Part shown: positions 1 to 8,731 of the stretch, piece by piece
Position numbering within the stretch: position 1 is the stretch's first letter
Layout of the letters: the number at the start of each line of letters is the position of its first letter
Notes under the pieces: generated by a model
Told to the model about the DNA's origin: nothing
The model's input: only the letters and a program-made list of their open reading frames with translations
Databases searched by the model: none
Translations under genes and position numbers: made by a program
Assembly: GCF_011752935.1 (NCBI RefSeq)
Contig: NZ_VWWO01000002.1
Location: 930,001-994,000, forward strand
Reading direction: 5' to 3'
DNA length: 64,000 nt
DNA from: Chitinophaga sp. Cy-1792
Lineage (GTDB): Bacteria > Bacteroidota > Bacteroidia > Chitinophagales > Chitinophagaceae

Positions 1-2417
1 TCGTATATAAATCGCCGGTAGCAGACCTGGTAGGTGACTATGCCGGCGCTGCCATCAAGGTTTTTACCAAGAATGCCGTGCCGGTAAAGCACTTCGATAT
101 GGGGCTGCAGCTGGCCTACAGAGAAGGGACCAGCATGCGGAATGTCAACAGCTATAACGGTGGTAAGCTGGACTTCATCGGTATAGACGATGGAACCAGG
201 AAGCTGCCTGGGTTTTCTCCCGGTATCTTCCAGAGTAATAAGCAGGTGACCGGCCTTTCCCAGGAAGCCATGCTAAAAGGATTCAACAGTACATTATCTC
301 CCGGTACCCGCTACAGTACACCGGATATGCAGTTCTTTGCCAACTATTACAACAGCTGGAAAATAGGACAGGCAAGACTCTATGACCTTACCTCCGTTAC
401 CTATACCAAAGAAACCATGGCAAGCGGCGTATACCGCCAGCGGGGCAATACCAATATGAACCGCCTGGCTTCCGGCGACTACGGGCAATCCTATGGCGAC
501 AAAAACCGTATCATCAACAGTCAGCAAACGATTGAAACCGGGAAAATTAATGTCCTTGAAAATCTGCAATTAAAATTAAACAACAACAACTCCGTCTCCC
601 TGCAAAACTTTTTTGTAAACGATGGTAAAAGATTTACCGGGATCGACTATACGACGCCCAATACTATACCGGAGTATTACCGGCTGGAAACCTTCAAGCT
701 GGACAAAATACTCTCCTTTCAGCAACGTATGCTGTATTCCGCCAACCTTAGCGGCCGGCATCTGACAGATACTTCCGGCAAACATGAACTGGTGTGGAAT
801 ATTGGATATAGCTACGATCTGCAAAGCGTGCCAGACCAGCGTATCAGTCATTTTTCCGCACCTTTTTCCACGATAGATTCAGCCGCCTGGAAGGCTTTGG
901 GCTCCAATGGAAACGCTTCCAATACCCAGGCAGGTATGATCTCCAGGTTATTTATCAAAAATATTGAAAACGTATATAACGTTTCACTGGATTATACTTT
1001 CCATATTACACCGGCCTTTTACCTGAAAACAGGTGGTTATGAGCTGTTCAAAACCAGGGAAGTAGGGCGCAGAACATTTCGCGTGAACAGGGCCGGATTA
1101 AGAAACGATGAAACCGTTCCTCCCTATGGCGACCTGGACTGGACGACCAACTACGGCTACAGCAACATGGACCTGATCCGTTTCCGCCCACAGGAGCTTT
1201 CCGGTTTATGGAGTACAAAATATTTTCCGCAGGACATGACAGGACTGGCCCTGTATGATGTTACTACACCTATGGACGCCTATACGGCCAGTGAGCAATA
1301 CAACGCTTTTTACCTGATGGGCGACTGGAAGGCGGCGCATGAAAAACTGACGCTGAACGCAGGCCTGCGGTGGGAGTATGACCGCCAGCGACTTTCAGGT
1401 GCCAAAGTAGGCGCAGAAGGGCCCGGTTCCATTGAGGAAGTCAACGTAGACCATAAAAAAGCCATCCTGTTGCCATCATTGAACTTCAGCTACCGGCCAC
1501 AGGAAAAAGTAGTGCTCAGAACAAGTTACGGCAGAACCGTCAACAGGCCCGATTTCAGAGAGATCACACCGTACCAGGATTTTGACTTTCAGAATAATGA
1601 AGTCACCGTTGGTACTTCCCATATCGTAACTGCTGTTATTGACAACTATGATGTAAGGGCAGAGATCTATCCGCGCAATGGCAATGAAGTATTCAATCTG
1701 GGTGCTTTTTACAAGCATATACAACATCCTATCGAGCGTTTGCGTACAGAACTGACCAGCAGCGAAGCGGGTGATGTATATGATTTTACTACGATTACCT
1801 ACGATAACTCTGTTAGCGCCAATCTTTATGGCCTGGAGGCAGAGATTAAGAAAAGCCTGTCGTTTATACCGGGAAATGTTTTCCGCCATTTGTCGCTGGT
1901 GATCAACGGCTCCTGGATTGCCAGTGATACACGTCGTAGAAAGGTGAACAACAATTATGCTTCCGATACCGCCTGGAAGCGCGGTGGTCAGCTGCAGGGA
2001 CAATCTCCCTATATTCTCAATACCGGTATTTTCTACGAAAATGCCGCTACAGGTACAAAGCTGGGCCTGGTGTATAACGTCAGCGGACCACGCATATACG
2101 CCAAAAGTATCCGTACGGCCACAGATACCTTACAGGTCAATACTTTCGACAGGCCCGATTTGTTGCAGCTGCCCATGCACCTGTTAGATATCTCGCTGAC
2201 ACAGCGCATCGTCCGGTCGCTGACATTAAAGCTCAGTATACAGAACCTGCTCAACCAGGATTACAGAATAGTGGAAGATCATAATTTCAACCAGCGTTAC
2301 GATAAAGAGCAACCAGTGACAGATGCGAATGGACGAACCTACTACGTGGGTGATAATATCTATACGAAATTCAGTCCTGGCAGATATGTGCTATTGCAAT
2401 TTACTTACGCGTTTTAA
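1..2417 (+). CDS. TonB-dependent receptor, C-terminal part (5' end outside window)
   Basis: The reading frame is open from the first bases of the window (codons begin at base 3), so the first internal ATG at 78 is not the true start. The visible 805 codons cover the end of the plug (DYAGAAIKVFTKNA) and the whole 22-strand-type outer-membrane beta-barrel, with alternating aromatic strands such as LNAGLRWEYDRQ and LRTSYGRTVNRPDFRE. It ends in an aromatic C-terminal strand (YVLLQFTYAF), the usual barrel-insertion signal. The family imports ligands through the outer membrane using TonB energy. The plug end and barrel resemble the receptor at 47615, whose operon also continues with DUF4397 lipoproteins, so the two loci are probably related. 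Ligand unknown. Confidence 0.9.
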   Translation, partial: VYKSPVADLVGDYAGAAIKVFTKNAVPVKHFDMGLQLAYREGTSMRNVNSYNGGKLDFIGIDDGTRKLPGFSPGIFQSNKQVTGLSQEAMLKGFNSTLSPGTRYSTPDMQFFANYYNSWKIGQARLYDLTSVTYTKETMASGVYRQRGNTNMNRLASGDYGQSYGDKNRIINSQQTIETGKINVLENLQLKLNNNNSVSLQNFFVNDGKRFTGIDYTTPNTIPEYYRLETFKLDKILSFQQRMLYSANLSGRHLTDTSGKHELVWNIGYSYDLQSVPDQRISHFSAPFSTIDSAAWKALGSNGNASNTQAGMISRLFIKNIENVYNVSLDYTFHITPAFYLKTGGYELFKTREVGRRTFRVNRAGLRNDETVPPYGDLDWTTNYGYSNMDLIRFRPQELSGLWSTKYFPQDMTGLALYDVTTPMDAYTASEQYNAFYLMGDWKAAHEKLTLNAGLRWEYDRQRLSGAKVGAEGPGSIEEVNVDHKKAILLPSLNFSYRPQEKVVLRTSYGRTVNRPDFREITPYQDFDFQNNEVTVGTSHIVTAVIDNYDVRAEIYPRNGNEVFNLGAFYKHIQHPIERLRTELTSSEAGDVYDFTTITYDNSVSANLYGLEAEIKKSLSFIPGNVFRHLSLVINGSWIASDTRRRKVNNNYASDTAWKRGGQLQGQSPYILNTGIFYENAATGTKLGLVYNVSGPRIYAKSIRTATDTLQVNTFDRPDLLQLPMHLLDISLTQRIVRSLTLKLSIQNLLNQDYRIVEDHNFNQRYDKEQPVTDANGRTYYVGDNIYTKFSPGRYVLLQFTYAF

Positions 2418-2429
2418 TCATTAACTCTT

Positions 2430-3260
2430 ATGAAGAAAAATATTCCCTGCCTGTTATGGGTGATCTTAATAATGGCTGTCGTAATAACCAGTTGTAGTAA
2501 AGAGGTGACACCGGAGCCAGCTGTGAGTAATAACGCTGGTATCAGTTTTTACAATGCCTCCTATGCGGTTCGTAAGGAAACGAATATAGGAATCAATTTT
2601 ATCCTGATAGATAGTAAAGACACTACCTACAAGCCGATTTCCGATCTTTCCTATGTAAAATACCCCTATTTCTATAACAGCGAACAGTATGGCTATGCTT
2701 TTCCAATACTGAACCGTACGCAGTGGATACAACATATGCGGCTGCCGGCTGGTAATCATCAGCTGTATCTGCTGGATACTGCCAGGTTTGTGCTGGATAG
2801 TTCCCAGGTAACCCTGCGGGACCAGCGTCCGGTAGATGTTTTTTATGGAGATAAATATGGGCAGATGAAGACCCTTTTGCTCGATGATATTTTTACGCCT
2901 TCGGCAGATGCGGCAGGCGTACGGATAGTAAACCTCAGTCCTTCGGATAAGCGTGTATACCTCACCGTTAATGGTGATGTCCCTGCTTCTTTTCCTAAAG
3001 ACACCTATTTCGGTGACCATACAGCTTTCCTTCCGGTGCCTGTAACGGGACTGGATACCCTGAAAATAAAGGTGTATGCCCAGGGTGATGACGGTAGTGT
3101 GATGACACGCAACTCAGTAGAGGTGCTGCCCGGTCATGCCTATACGCTGGTGATTACCGGCTATGATAACGATGCGCCTCCTTCCTATAAGGATCCCCGG
3201 ACCGGTATAACTGTTGGTATTAACAGTGCTTTCAGTATCACCCCAATCAAAAATTACTAA
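2430..3260 (+). CDS. DUF4397-type surface lipoprotein
   Basis: This 276-aa protein starts 12 bp after the TonB receptor and is surely co-transcribed with it. The N-terminus is a lipoprotein signal peptide (hydrophobic residues 7-19, lipobox ITSC with Cys22). The C-terminal half carries the motif pattern of DUF4397 (AGVRIVNLSPSDKRVYLTVN, later VEVLPGHAYTLVITG), an Ig-like beta domain common in secreted Bacteroidota proteins. By position it is probably an accessory ligand-binding or surface-anchored partner of the receptor. That role is inference. Two longer DUF4397-like lipoproteins occupy the same position behind the receptor at 47615. Confidence 0.75.
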   Translation: MKKNIPCLLWVILIMAVVITSCSKEVTPEPAVSNNAGISFYNASYAVRKETNIGINFILIDSKDTTYKPISDLSYVKYPYFYNSEQYGYAFPILNRTQWIQHMRLPAGNHQLYLLDTARFVLDSSQVTLRDQRPVDVFYGDKYGQMKTLLLDDIFTPSADAAGVRIVNLSPSDKRVYLTVNGDVPASFPKDTYFGDHTAFLPVPVTGLDTLKIKVYAQGDDGSVMTRNSVEVLPGHAYTLVITGYDNDAPPSYKDPRTGITVGINSAFSITPIKNY

Positions 3261-3261
3261 C

Positions 3262-4917
3262 ATGAAGAAGTATTGTTCCATCATAATTATAAGTATTGTT
3301 ATATTCCAGCTGCTGGGAAGTTCCTGTAAAAAGGTAGATGATCATGCAGCCATGGTATCGGCACAGCCCTGGCTGGCCAATAATTTCAGCAGCAATAAGT
3401 TTACCTGGACGTATCCGTCCATGGTTACAGTGGGGGATACGGTTTCCCTTGTGGGCAGGTTATTTCCTAAAGAACCTGGTACTACGATCACCGTGGGGGG
3501 AGTGCCGGTTACTATTGTTGATACGATGAAGCTGGCCGCAGTATATACCACCTATTCTTCCCAGCCGGAGCTGGATGTAGTCCGCTTTGTGGTTACAAAA
3601 GAGATGGGCCTTGGAACGCGTAGGCCCGTTACCGTTACAGCACACGGCGTTACTGTGACCGGACCAGACCTCACCATACAATATATCAAAGCCGGGGCAA
3701 ACCGTACCGACTCTACATTATGGGTAGACAAGCTGTTCACCTGGCTGCCGGCTAACCCTGCCGACTATACGCGGAATTATGATCTCATGGTAAACGAGGT
3801 CCATGTAGATGGTAATGGAAATGTGCTTTTCGGTAATGCGCATGGCATCTATCAATATGCCGGCGGCGGCGTGAAGGAGCTGCTGAAGAATGGTGACCAG
3901 TTAAATGATGGCAGCGGCAACTTTACATTAAGGAATATTGTCGGCGCCACCATTTCCTTTGACGGGAATACTTTGTATTTCTCCAGTGCCGTAGTAGAAC
4001 CTTCTGCGGATACGGTGGCCAACTATATTTTCCGTTTGTGTACCATGGATATTGCCTCAAAGAAAGTGACTACGCTGAACCGTACACTGGTGACGCGTTC
4101 CAGGGCGGGTACAAACGAATCGGGGGTAAGACTGGAAGGGCTACTATCGAAAGTGAAGCTGGCAGCACGCAACCTGGAAGTGGCCCTGAACGGCAATCTC
4201 TACTTTGTAAACTTCTATGCACCGGCATCTACAACCGATGATCAGAGCTACTGGTACCAGACAATCATCATGGGAGATAATACTGCCGAGCCCTGGTCGA
4301 ATAATGAGTTTTACATCGGGAAGTCGGAAGCCGGACAGGTAACCATGATGGCTTCTTTTCAGTTCGGACCTAACCATCCTGGCCCGAGAATAGGCAGTAG
4401 TCAGTATTTCATTGACCCTAATGATAAATACCTGTATGCCTATACGCTTTCACAGAATTACAATTTTCAACTGGCGGTAATCGATGCAAACGAAGGGAAT
4501 ATGATTAAGGAGGTGCCTGGTGCAGGAAATCCGTTATCGAAATTTCTGCTACAATCCTATGAATGGGATCCTAAATATAAAGTTACGGGAATCATCGGGC
4601 TGGTAGCCTGTGATCCTACCTATCTGTTCCACCCGAACATGCAACTGACGGATGGTTCCGTATTGACCAGTTCAGCTTCATTGGTAAACTATGATTTGCT
4701 GAACGGATCCGCCTATTGCTATGCAGGTACAGAAAAAGGAATGGAGGGTTATCCACCCGCAGAACAGAACCAGACGCTGGGCCTGGCTAAATGGATCGAT
4801 TTTACAAATGCATCCCTCATCGGGCAGGATAAAACAGGTGCTGTTTATTTCTGTAAAGGAATCGGTGATTATACAAATGGTGTTAGTATCTACAAAATCT
4901 ATCCTAAGAAATCCTGA
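3262..4917 (+). CDS. Large lipoprotein with IPT/TIG-like N-terminal domain
   Basis: I chose the ATG at 3262, one base after the preceding stop. The open frame extends upstream to 3214, but the lipoprotein signal begins at this ATG (MKKYCSI, lipobox GSSC, Cys22). It encodes 551 aa. Residues about 45-150 look like an IPT/TIG Ig-like domain (WTYPSMVTVGDTVSLVGRLF, then ITVGGVPVTIVDT). The remainder has repeated short blocks reminiscent of a beta-propeller or NHL-like fold (NEVHVDGNGNVLFGNAHGIYQY; GNTLYFSSA). It is the last gene of the receptor/lipoprotein operon, just before a strong terminator. It is probably an outer-membrane-anchored binding protein. Substrate unknown. Confidence 0.7.
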   Translation: MKKYCSIIIISIVIFQLLGSSCKKVDDHAAMVSAQPWLANNFSSNKFTWTYPSMVTVGDTVSLVGRLFPKEPGTTITVGGVPVTIVDTMKLAAVYTTYSSQPELDVVRFVVTKEMGLGTRRPVTVTAHGVTVTGPDLTIQYIKAGANRTDSTLWVDKLFTWLPANPADYTRNYDLMVNEVHVDGNGNVLFGNAHGIYQYAGGGVKELLKNGDQLNDGSGNFTLRNIVGATISFDGNTLYFSSAVVEPSADTVANYIFRLCTMDIASKKVTTLNRTLVTRSRAGTNESGVRLEGLLSKVKLAARNLEVALNGNLYFVNFYAPASTTDDQSYWYQTIIMGDNTAEPWSNNEFYIGKSEAGQVTMMASFQFGPNHPGPRIGSSQYFIDPNDKYLYAYTLSQNYNFQLAVIDANEGNMIKEVPGAGNPLSKFLLQSYEWDPKYKVTGIIGLVACDPTYLFHPNMQLTDGSVLTSSASLVNYDLLNGSAYCYAGTEKGMEGYPPAEQNQTLGLAKWIDFTNASLIGQDKTGAVYFCKGIGDYTNGVSIYKIYPKKS

Positions 4918-4946
4918 TTTTTGAAATGGTTGTCTCAATAGCCATG

Positions 4947-4980
4947 GAGAATGGTTGCCTGTGGCAACCATTCTCTTTTT
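4947..4980 (+). terminator. Rho-independent terminator
   Basis: A perfect 13-bp inverted repeat (GAGAATGGTTGCC, 3-nt loop, GGCAACCATTCTC) is followed at once by TTTTT. It lies 30 bp after the lipoprotein stop and separates the receptor operon from the lasso cluster. Confidence 0.88.
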
Positions 4981-5078
4981 ACTTTATAATGTACGCCAGA
5001 ATGGTAAAAACGGCGGGACTTTTCCTGTTGTAACATGTATTTTGTATAGTCATTTAATGTAAATACCTGAATATTCTA

Positions 5079-5086
5079 TATATTTG
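5079..5086 (+). promoter_or_regulatory. Candidate -7 promoter box (TATATTTG) for lasso cluster
   Basis: TATATTTG is an exact match to the Bacteroidota -7 consensus TAnnTTTG and lies about 65 bp upstream of the first lasso gene. No good TTTG -33 box sits at the right distance; the nearest upstream TTTG (5041) is too far. The assignment rests on one box only. Confidence 0.4.
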
Positions 5087-5150
5087 AACAATTTCGAAAT
5101 AATTCCATTATTGACAGGGAACCAAAATTAATATTCATAATTTAATCATT

Positions 5151-5426
5151 GTGGGCTACACTGATAAAAAAATACATATTTCCGAGAACACAATCGTTCG
5201 GGAGATGGGCACTGGCGTTGTTATTTTAAATTTAAACACAGAGCGCTTTTATGAGCTCAATGAAATAGGTAAGCGCTTTTGGGAGTTAATAGCTGAAAAT
5301 AATGGGTATATGGCTGCGGTAGAAATATTGCAGAACGAATATGAGGTGAGTACAGAAAGGCTCCAGGATGATCTCACCCGTTTAATTGATGACCTCAGTA
5401 AAGCTGCGTTAGTTGAAGTACGATGA
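5151..5426 (+). CDS. Lasso peptide leader-binding protein B1 (PqqD-like)
   Basis: This 91-aa protein matches the PqqD/RRE pattern: VVILNLNTERFYELNEIGKRFW, then an acidic helical tail with LQDDLTRLIDDL. In lasso pathways the stand-alone B1 protein is the RiPP recognition element that binds the precursor leader and delivers it to the B2 protease. The only start is a GTG at 5151. The gene opens an operon whose next gene overlaps it by 14 bp. Length and position directly before B2 and the cyclase are typical of split B1/B2 lasso systems. Confidence 0.85.
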   Translation: MGYTDKKIHISENTIVREMGTGVVILNLNTERFYELNEIGKRFWELIAENNGYMAAVEILQNEYEVSTERLQDDLTRLIDDLSKAALVEVR

Positions 5427-5877
5427 ACAGACATTGCTCCATCTGACAAAATCTCTAAAATCTTACGATCGTATGGTTTTCAGATCCCGTATGCTTGTTA
5501 TGCTTACGGAGATGTGTTTAATAGTTACAAGTTTAAAAACGACTGAAAAGTTATTGTCACGTTTTTCAGGGAAGACCCCAACACCTGATGCAAAAGAAGC
5601 CTTCATTATCCTGGATAGATACCAAACTGCGTTTAACCTGCTAAAGCAATCTGATGGCTTAAAAGGGCGCTGTTTGTCACAGTCGCTTGTTATGCGGCTG
5701 CTATTAAAGCGAAAAGGGATTTACACCGATTTAAAAATTGGTATTACCCAGGTCAACGGGAAATTTGATGCACATGCCTGGCTGGAAAAAGGCGGTGTAC
5801 TGATAAACGATCATCCATCTGTCATAGCCAATTATTTAGTTTTACCAGAAAACAGAAAACACATTCGCATAAATTAA
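5413..5877 (+). CDS. Lasso peptide B2 leader peptidase (transglutaminase-like)
   Basis: This 154-aa protein has the B2 signature: a catalytic Cys in GRCLSQSL (Cys87), His in DAHAW (His121) and Asp in LINDHP (Asp133). These form the Cys-His-Asp triad of the transglutaminase-like cysteine protease that removes the lasso leader. The first start is TTG at 5413, overlapping the end of B1 by 14 bp and suggesting translational coupling. An internal ATG at 5473 is the alternative and would give 134 aa. The length with the TTG start fits the family. The stop is 2 bp before the cyclase start. Confidence 0.85.
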   Translation: MKYDEQTLLHLTKSLKSYDRMVFRSRMLVMLTEMCLIVTSLKTTEKLLSRFSGKTPTPDAKEAFIILDRYQTAFNLLKQSDGLKGRCLSQSLVMRLLLKRKGIYTDLKIGITQVNGKFDAHAWLEKGGVLINDHPSVIANYLVLPENRKHIRIN

Positions 5878-5879
5878 AA

Positions 5880-7640
5880 ATGAGTGGATTTATCGGTATA
5901 TTGACGCATCAGCTGGACGATAAAGACGTTTCACTGTTAGATGTTGCTGCTTCCGCTTTTACTGCCACCTGCAACGATTATTCGGGTGCATGGTGCAGTG
6001 AAAGGGCTGGTTTGCGCTTTGGCTGGCTTAAAACTACCGCTGATACCGAAAACGAATATCTTCCTTTTACTTTAGACGGAAATCTCCGGATTATTGGAGA
6101 TGTAAGATTAGATAATCGTGCGGCGCTGATACAGCAACTAGCCTTGCATGGCGCTACTGTCAGCACTTCCACACCTGATGCATATCTAGTTTTACATGCA
6201 TTTCAGCTATGGGGGGAAGACTGTCTGCAACATATTTCGGGTGATTTTGCCTTTGCGATCTGGAATGAACAAACAGAGTACCTGTTTGCAGCCCGCGATC
6301 ATTTTGGTCTTATTCCTTTTTATTATACTCAATTCGATGAAAAATTTCTTTTCACCAACTTTTACCTTTCATTAAAATACATTCCTCAACTGGTTTCGGA
6401 ACTGGATGACAATGTCCTGAATGATTACCTGGTGAAGGGGGTAAACAGAAGTTTTGATCAAACTATTTATAAAAAAATAAAAAAACTGCCTCCGGCGCAT
6501 CAGCTGAGTTACAACAAAGGGTCCGTAAGCATCCGTCGGTACTGGGAAGTGCCTGCTGCGTTTGAACCGATCAGATATGCATCTGCCAGTGAATATACCA
6601 GTCAGTTCTTTGAATTGTTTCAGCAATCAGTTAAAGATCGTACCCGTACCGATAAAGTAGCCTGTACTTTAAGTGGAGGGATGGATAGTTCTGCTATTAC
6701 CGCTACGGCAAAAAAAATACTCGCTGAAAAATATGGCGATAACCATACGCTCATAGCTTATAATATCAGCTATCAACAGCTGGTTACTGAAAATGAAGGA
6801 TTTTTCAGTAAGCTTACGGCTACTCATCTTAATATTCCTGTCAGGCACTATATAGGCGATGATTTTATCAGTAACATTGCGGCGCCGCTAACATCCTGGC
6901 TCCCGGAACCGGCGGGTGTCCCTGATGCTACTGCTGAATCCAGCATAATTTCAGATGCTGAAGGATTTTCACGCGTATTATTAAATGGGTTTGGCGGAGA
7001 TCCCATGTTTGGAAGCCAGCAACATTTTAAGCGTACGCATTTCCTGTCACGCCTCTTAAAAATATATACCAGTAGCTTACTAAAAATCAGGAAAAAAGCA
7101 AAAGACTTAATAATAAAGGATAAAAAGGCTGCTCTGCCGGCCTGGTATGAGGAAGATTTACATAATTATAAAGAGAATAGCGTCTGTCCCCATTCGATTG
7201 TTGCGATGCTGGAAAATCCTTATTGGGCATGGGTTTTCGAGTCGTCTCATCCTGGGTTCACCGGCAATAAAATAAAGATAAGACAACCATTTTTTTCACT
7301 GGATCTTTTCCTGTATGTTGCTGCAGTGCCGCAAGACCTGCTTTACAAAAAGACTTTGCTCCGTATGGCGATGATTCCTTTGCTGCCGGAAGCTGTAGTA
7401 CAGCGGCCTAAAACGCCTTTATTTGGAAATCCTCATATGCAAACTATAAAAGCAACTGAAATACAAAATATCCTAAAACAAAGCATAGCTGAATCAGGAG
7501 ATTTTCTAAAAGGGAAGATTAATACAGACCTATTGTTGAATGAAATAAATAATACAACTATTTCTCCTTCTCCTGCAGTAGTGAATTTACTGCAGTTACT
7601 ATCGTGGAATAATTATCGTTACAATAATCCATTACTTTAA
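5880..7640 (+). CDS. Lasso cyclase C (asparagine synthetase-like)
   Basis: This 586-aa protein has the asparagine synthetase B architecture: an N-terminal Ntn-like glutaminase fold (about 1-200) and a C-terminal ATP-pyrophosphatase domain with P-loop SGGMDSS at 265-271. It begins MSGFIG, so the Cys2 nucleophile needed for glutaminase activity is a Ser. This fits lasso cyclases, which adenylate the Asp or Glu side chain and use the core peptide's own N-terminus as nucleophile instead of ammonia. It lies directly between B2 and the precursor gene. General Asn synthetase is an alternative, but the neighbours and missing Cys2 argue strongly for lasso cyclisation. Confidence 0.88.
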   Translation: MSGFIGILTHQLDDKDVSLLDVAASAFTATCNDYSGAWCSERAGLRFGWLKTTADTENEYLPFTLDGNLRIIGDVRLDNRAALIQQLALHGATVSTSTPDAYLVLHAFQLWGEDCLQHISGDFAFAIWNEQTEYLFAARDHFGLIPFYYTQFDEKFLFTNFYLSLKYIPQLVSELDDNVLNDYLVKGVNRSFDQTIYKKIKKLPPAHQLSYNKGSVSIRRYWEVPAAFEPIRYASASEYTSQFFELFQQSVKDRTRTDKVACTLSGGMDSSAITATAKKILAEKYGDNHTLIAYNISYQQLVTENEGFFSKLTATHLNIPVRHYIGDDFISNIAAPLTSWLPEPAGVPDATAESSIISDAEGFSRVLLNGFGGDPMFGSQQHFKRTHFLSRLLKIYTSSLLKIRKKAKDLIIKDKKAALPAWYEEDLHNYKENSVCPHSIVAMLENPYWAWVFESSHPGFTGNKIKIRQPFFSLDLFLYVAAVPQDLLYKKTLLRMAMIPLLPEAVVQRPKTPLFGNPHMQTIKATEIQNILKQSIAESGDFLKGKINTDLLLNEINNTTISPSPAVVNLLQLLSWNNYRYNNPLL

Positions 7641-7651
7641 AATTTACCAGG

Positions 7652-7795
7652 ATGAACGAACAAAACACACCTACTGAAAAAAAAGTCTATCAATCTCCGG
7701 AATTGAAAGATCTGGGGAAAATTGGGGAAGTAACAAATACTGCTGGCTCTGGCGCAGTATCTGATGGAGGTTCATCACCAGGCTATACTTCTTAG
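7652..7795 (+). CDS. Lasso peptide precursor (47 aa)
   Basis: This ORF starts 11 bp after the cyclase and is below usual gene-calling length. Residues 13-28 read YQSPELKDLGKIGEVT, an exact fit to the lasso leader motif YxxPxLxxxGxxxxxT, with Thr28 as the penultimate leader residue. With Asn29 as last leader residue, the predicted core is TAGSGAVSDGGSSPGYTS (18 residues). Asp9 then closes a nine-residue macrolactam with Thr1, and Ser18 is the C-terminus. A position-1 Thr is unusual, because Gly, Ala, Ser and Cys are more common. An alternative cleavage after Ala31 would give a seven-residue ring. The last 32 bp may overlap an upstream start of the kinase gene. Confidence 0.9.
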   Translation: MNEQNTPTEKKVYQSPELKDLGKIGEVTNTAGSGAVSDGGSSPGYTS

Positions 7796-7799
7796 TCCG

Positions 7800-8729
7800 A
7801 TGCCTTCGACTATTGAGTTCTGTAATCTGGGGTATGATGAGTTTGCAGCGCTGAAAGAGAAAATTGCTTTTACAGCTTTGAGACTCACCCCGGATTCAGC
7901 TGCATTTGGTGAAAATATTTTTACAGGAAGCATCGCTGAAAACAGCAGGTGCTTCCTTTTTGAGTATCACGATAACCATGTGCCCGTAGTAAGTTTTATC
8001 ATACTTCCTGCTGGCAGAAAGGTTTACTATCAATATGCAGATAGTGTAAGTCTGCAAACGGTGCAGTCATTGATTAAAGGAAATATTACCAAATGTTGCC
8101 TGCAGGAACAGGGGAATTTTTGCCTGCATGCCGCTGCTATGTGCATGGGTGATAAAGCCATTTTGTTTATTGGCCGGAAAGGTGCTGGAAAATCAACACT
8201 GTCGGCCTATTTGCATCTGCAACAACACGCGGTATGGTGCGATGATTATTCCGTGCTTCAACTACAGGAAAATTCATTTTTTGTATCTCAGGGGGAAACT
8301 GCATTAAAAATTAATCCGGAAATTGTAACTGCATTTAACATTCCTGCCGGACAGATCAAAAGTGTATTCGAATTGCCTGATCATTGGGATCAAACAAGTC
8401 TGTCGGCTTTGATCAGCAGCAAATATTATTTTAAGCGCCCTGCTACAGATAATGATATAAGACCGCGAAAGGTAGCGGCCATCTTTTTTCTACATGAAAG
8501 AATGCCGGCGCCACAAAAAATTATTACTCCTATAAGTAAGGTGAATGCATTTTCTATTCTGATGGATGAAATATTACTCCCCGGAATTAATTCCAGGAAC
8601 TATTTGAATACTTATTTCCAGTCGGCGCTTCAGCTGCTGGAGATAGTTCCCTCTTACCATGTAAACTCCCCTGATGATATTTCACGCATTCATGAAGTTT
8701 ATGAATCAATTTTAGAAACCGTTAGTTGA
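7800..8729 (+). CDS. HPr kinase-like protein, putative lasso C-terminal Ser kinase
   Basis: The chosen ATG at 7800 follows the precursor stop by 4 bp and gives 309 aa. An in-frame ATG at 7764 would overlap the precursor. The middle shows an HPr kinase-type nucleotide site: LHAAAM, then P-loop GRKGAGKST at 125-133 and CDD at 147-149. The usual HPr-kinase regulatory N-terminal domain is absent. Homologues in paeninodin-type lasso clusters phosphorylate the side chain of the C-terminal Ser of the precursor. This precursor ends in Ser, so the same role is inferred here. General carbon-regulation HPr kinase is unlikely in this context. Confidence 0.72.
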   Translation: MPSTIEFCNLGYDEFAALKEKIAFTALRLTPDSAAFGENIFTGSIAENSRCFLFEYHDNHVPVVSFIILPAGRKVYYQYADSVSLQTVQSLIKGNITKCCLQEQGNFCLHAAAMCMGDKAILFIGRKGAGKSTLSAYLHLQQHAVWCDDYSVLQLQENSFFVSQGETALKINPEIVTAFNIPAGQIKSVFELPDHWDQTSLSALISSKYYFKRPATDNDIRPRKVAAIFFLHERMPAPQKIITPISKVNAFSILMDEILLPGINSRNYLNTYFQSALQLLEIVPSYHVNSPDDISRIHEVYESILETVS

Positions 8730-8731
8730 AA

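Noticed and set aside
1476..2003. 175-aa open frame on the minus strand
   Set aside because: Lies wholly inside the TonB receptor barrel gene, has no domain pattern and is a shadow frame of GC-richer coding sequence.
7764..7800. Kinase start at ATG 7764
   Set aside because: Would overlap the lasso precursor by 32 bp. The ATG at 7800, 4 bp after the precursor stop, is better placed. The possibility is noted.
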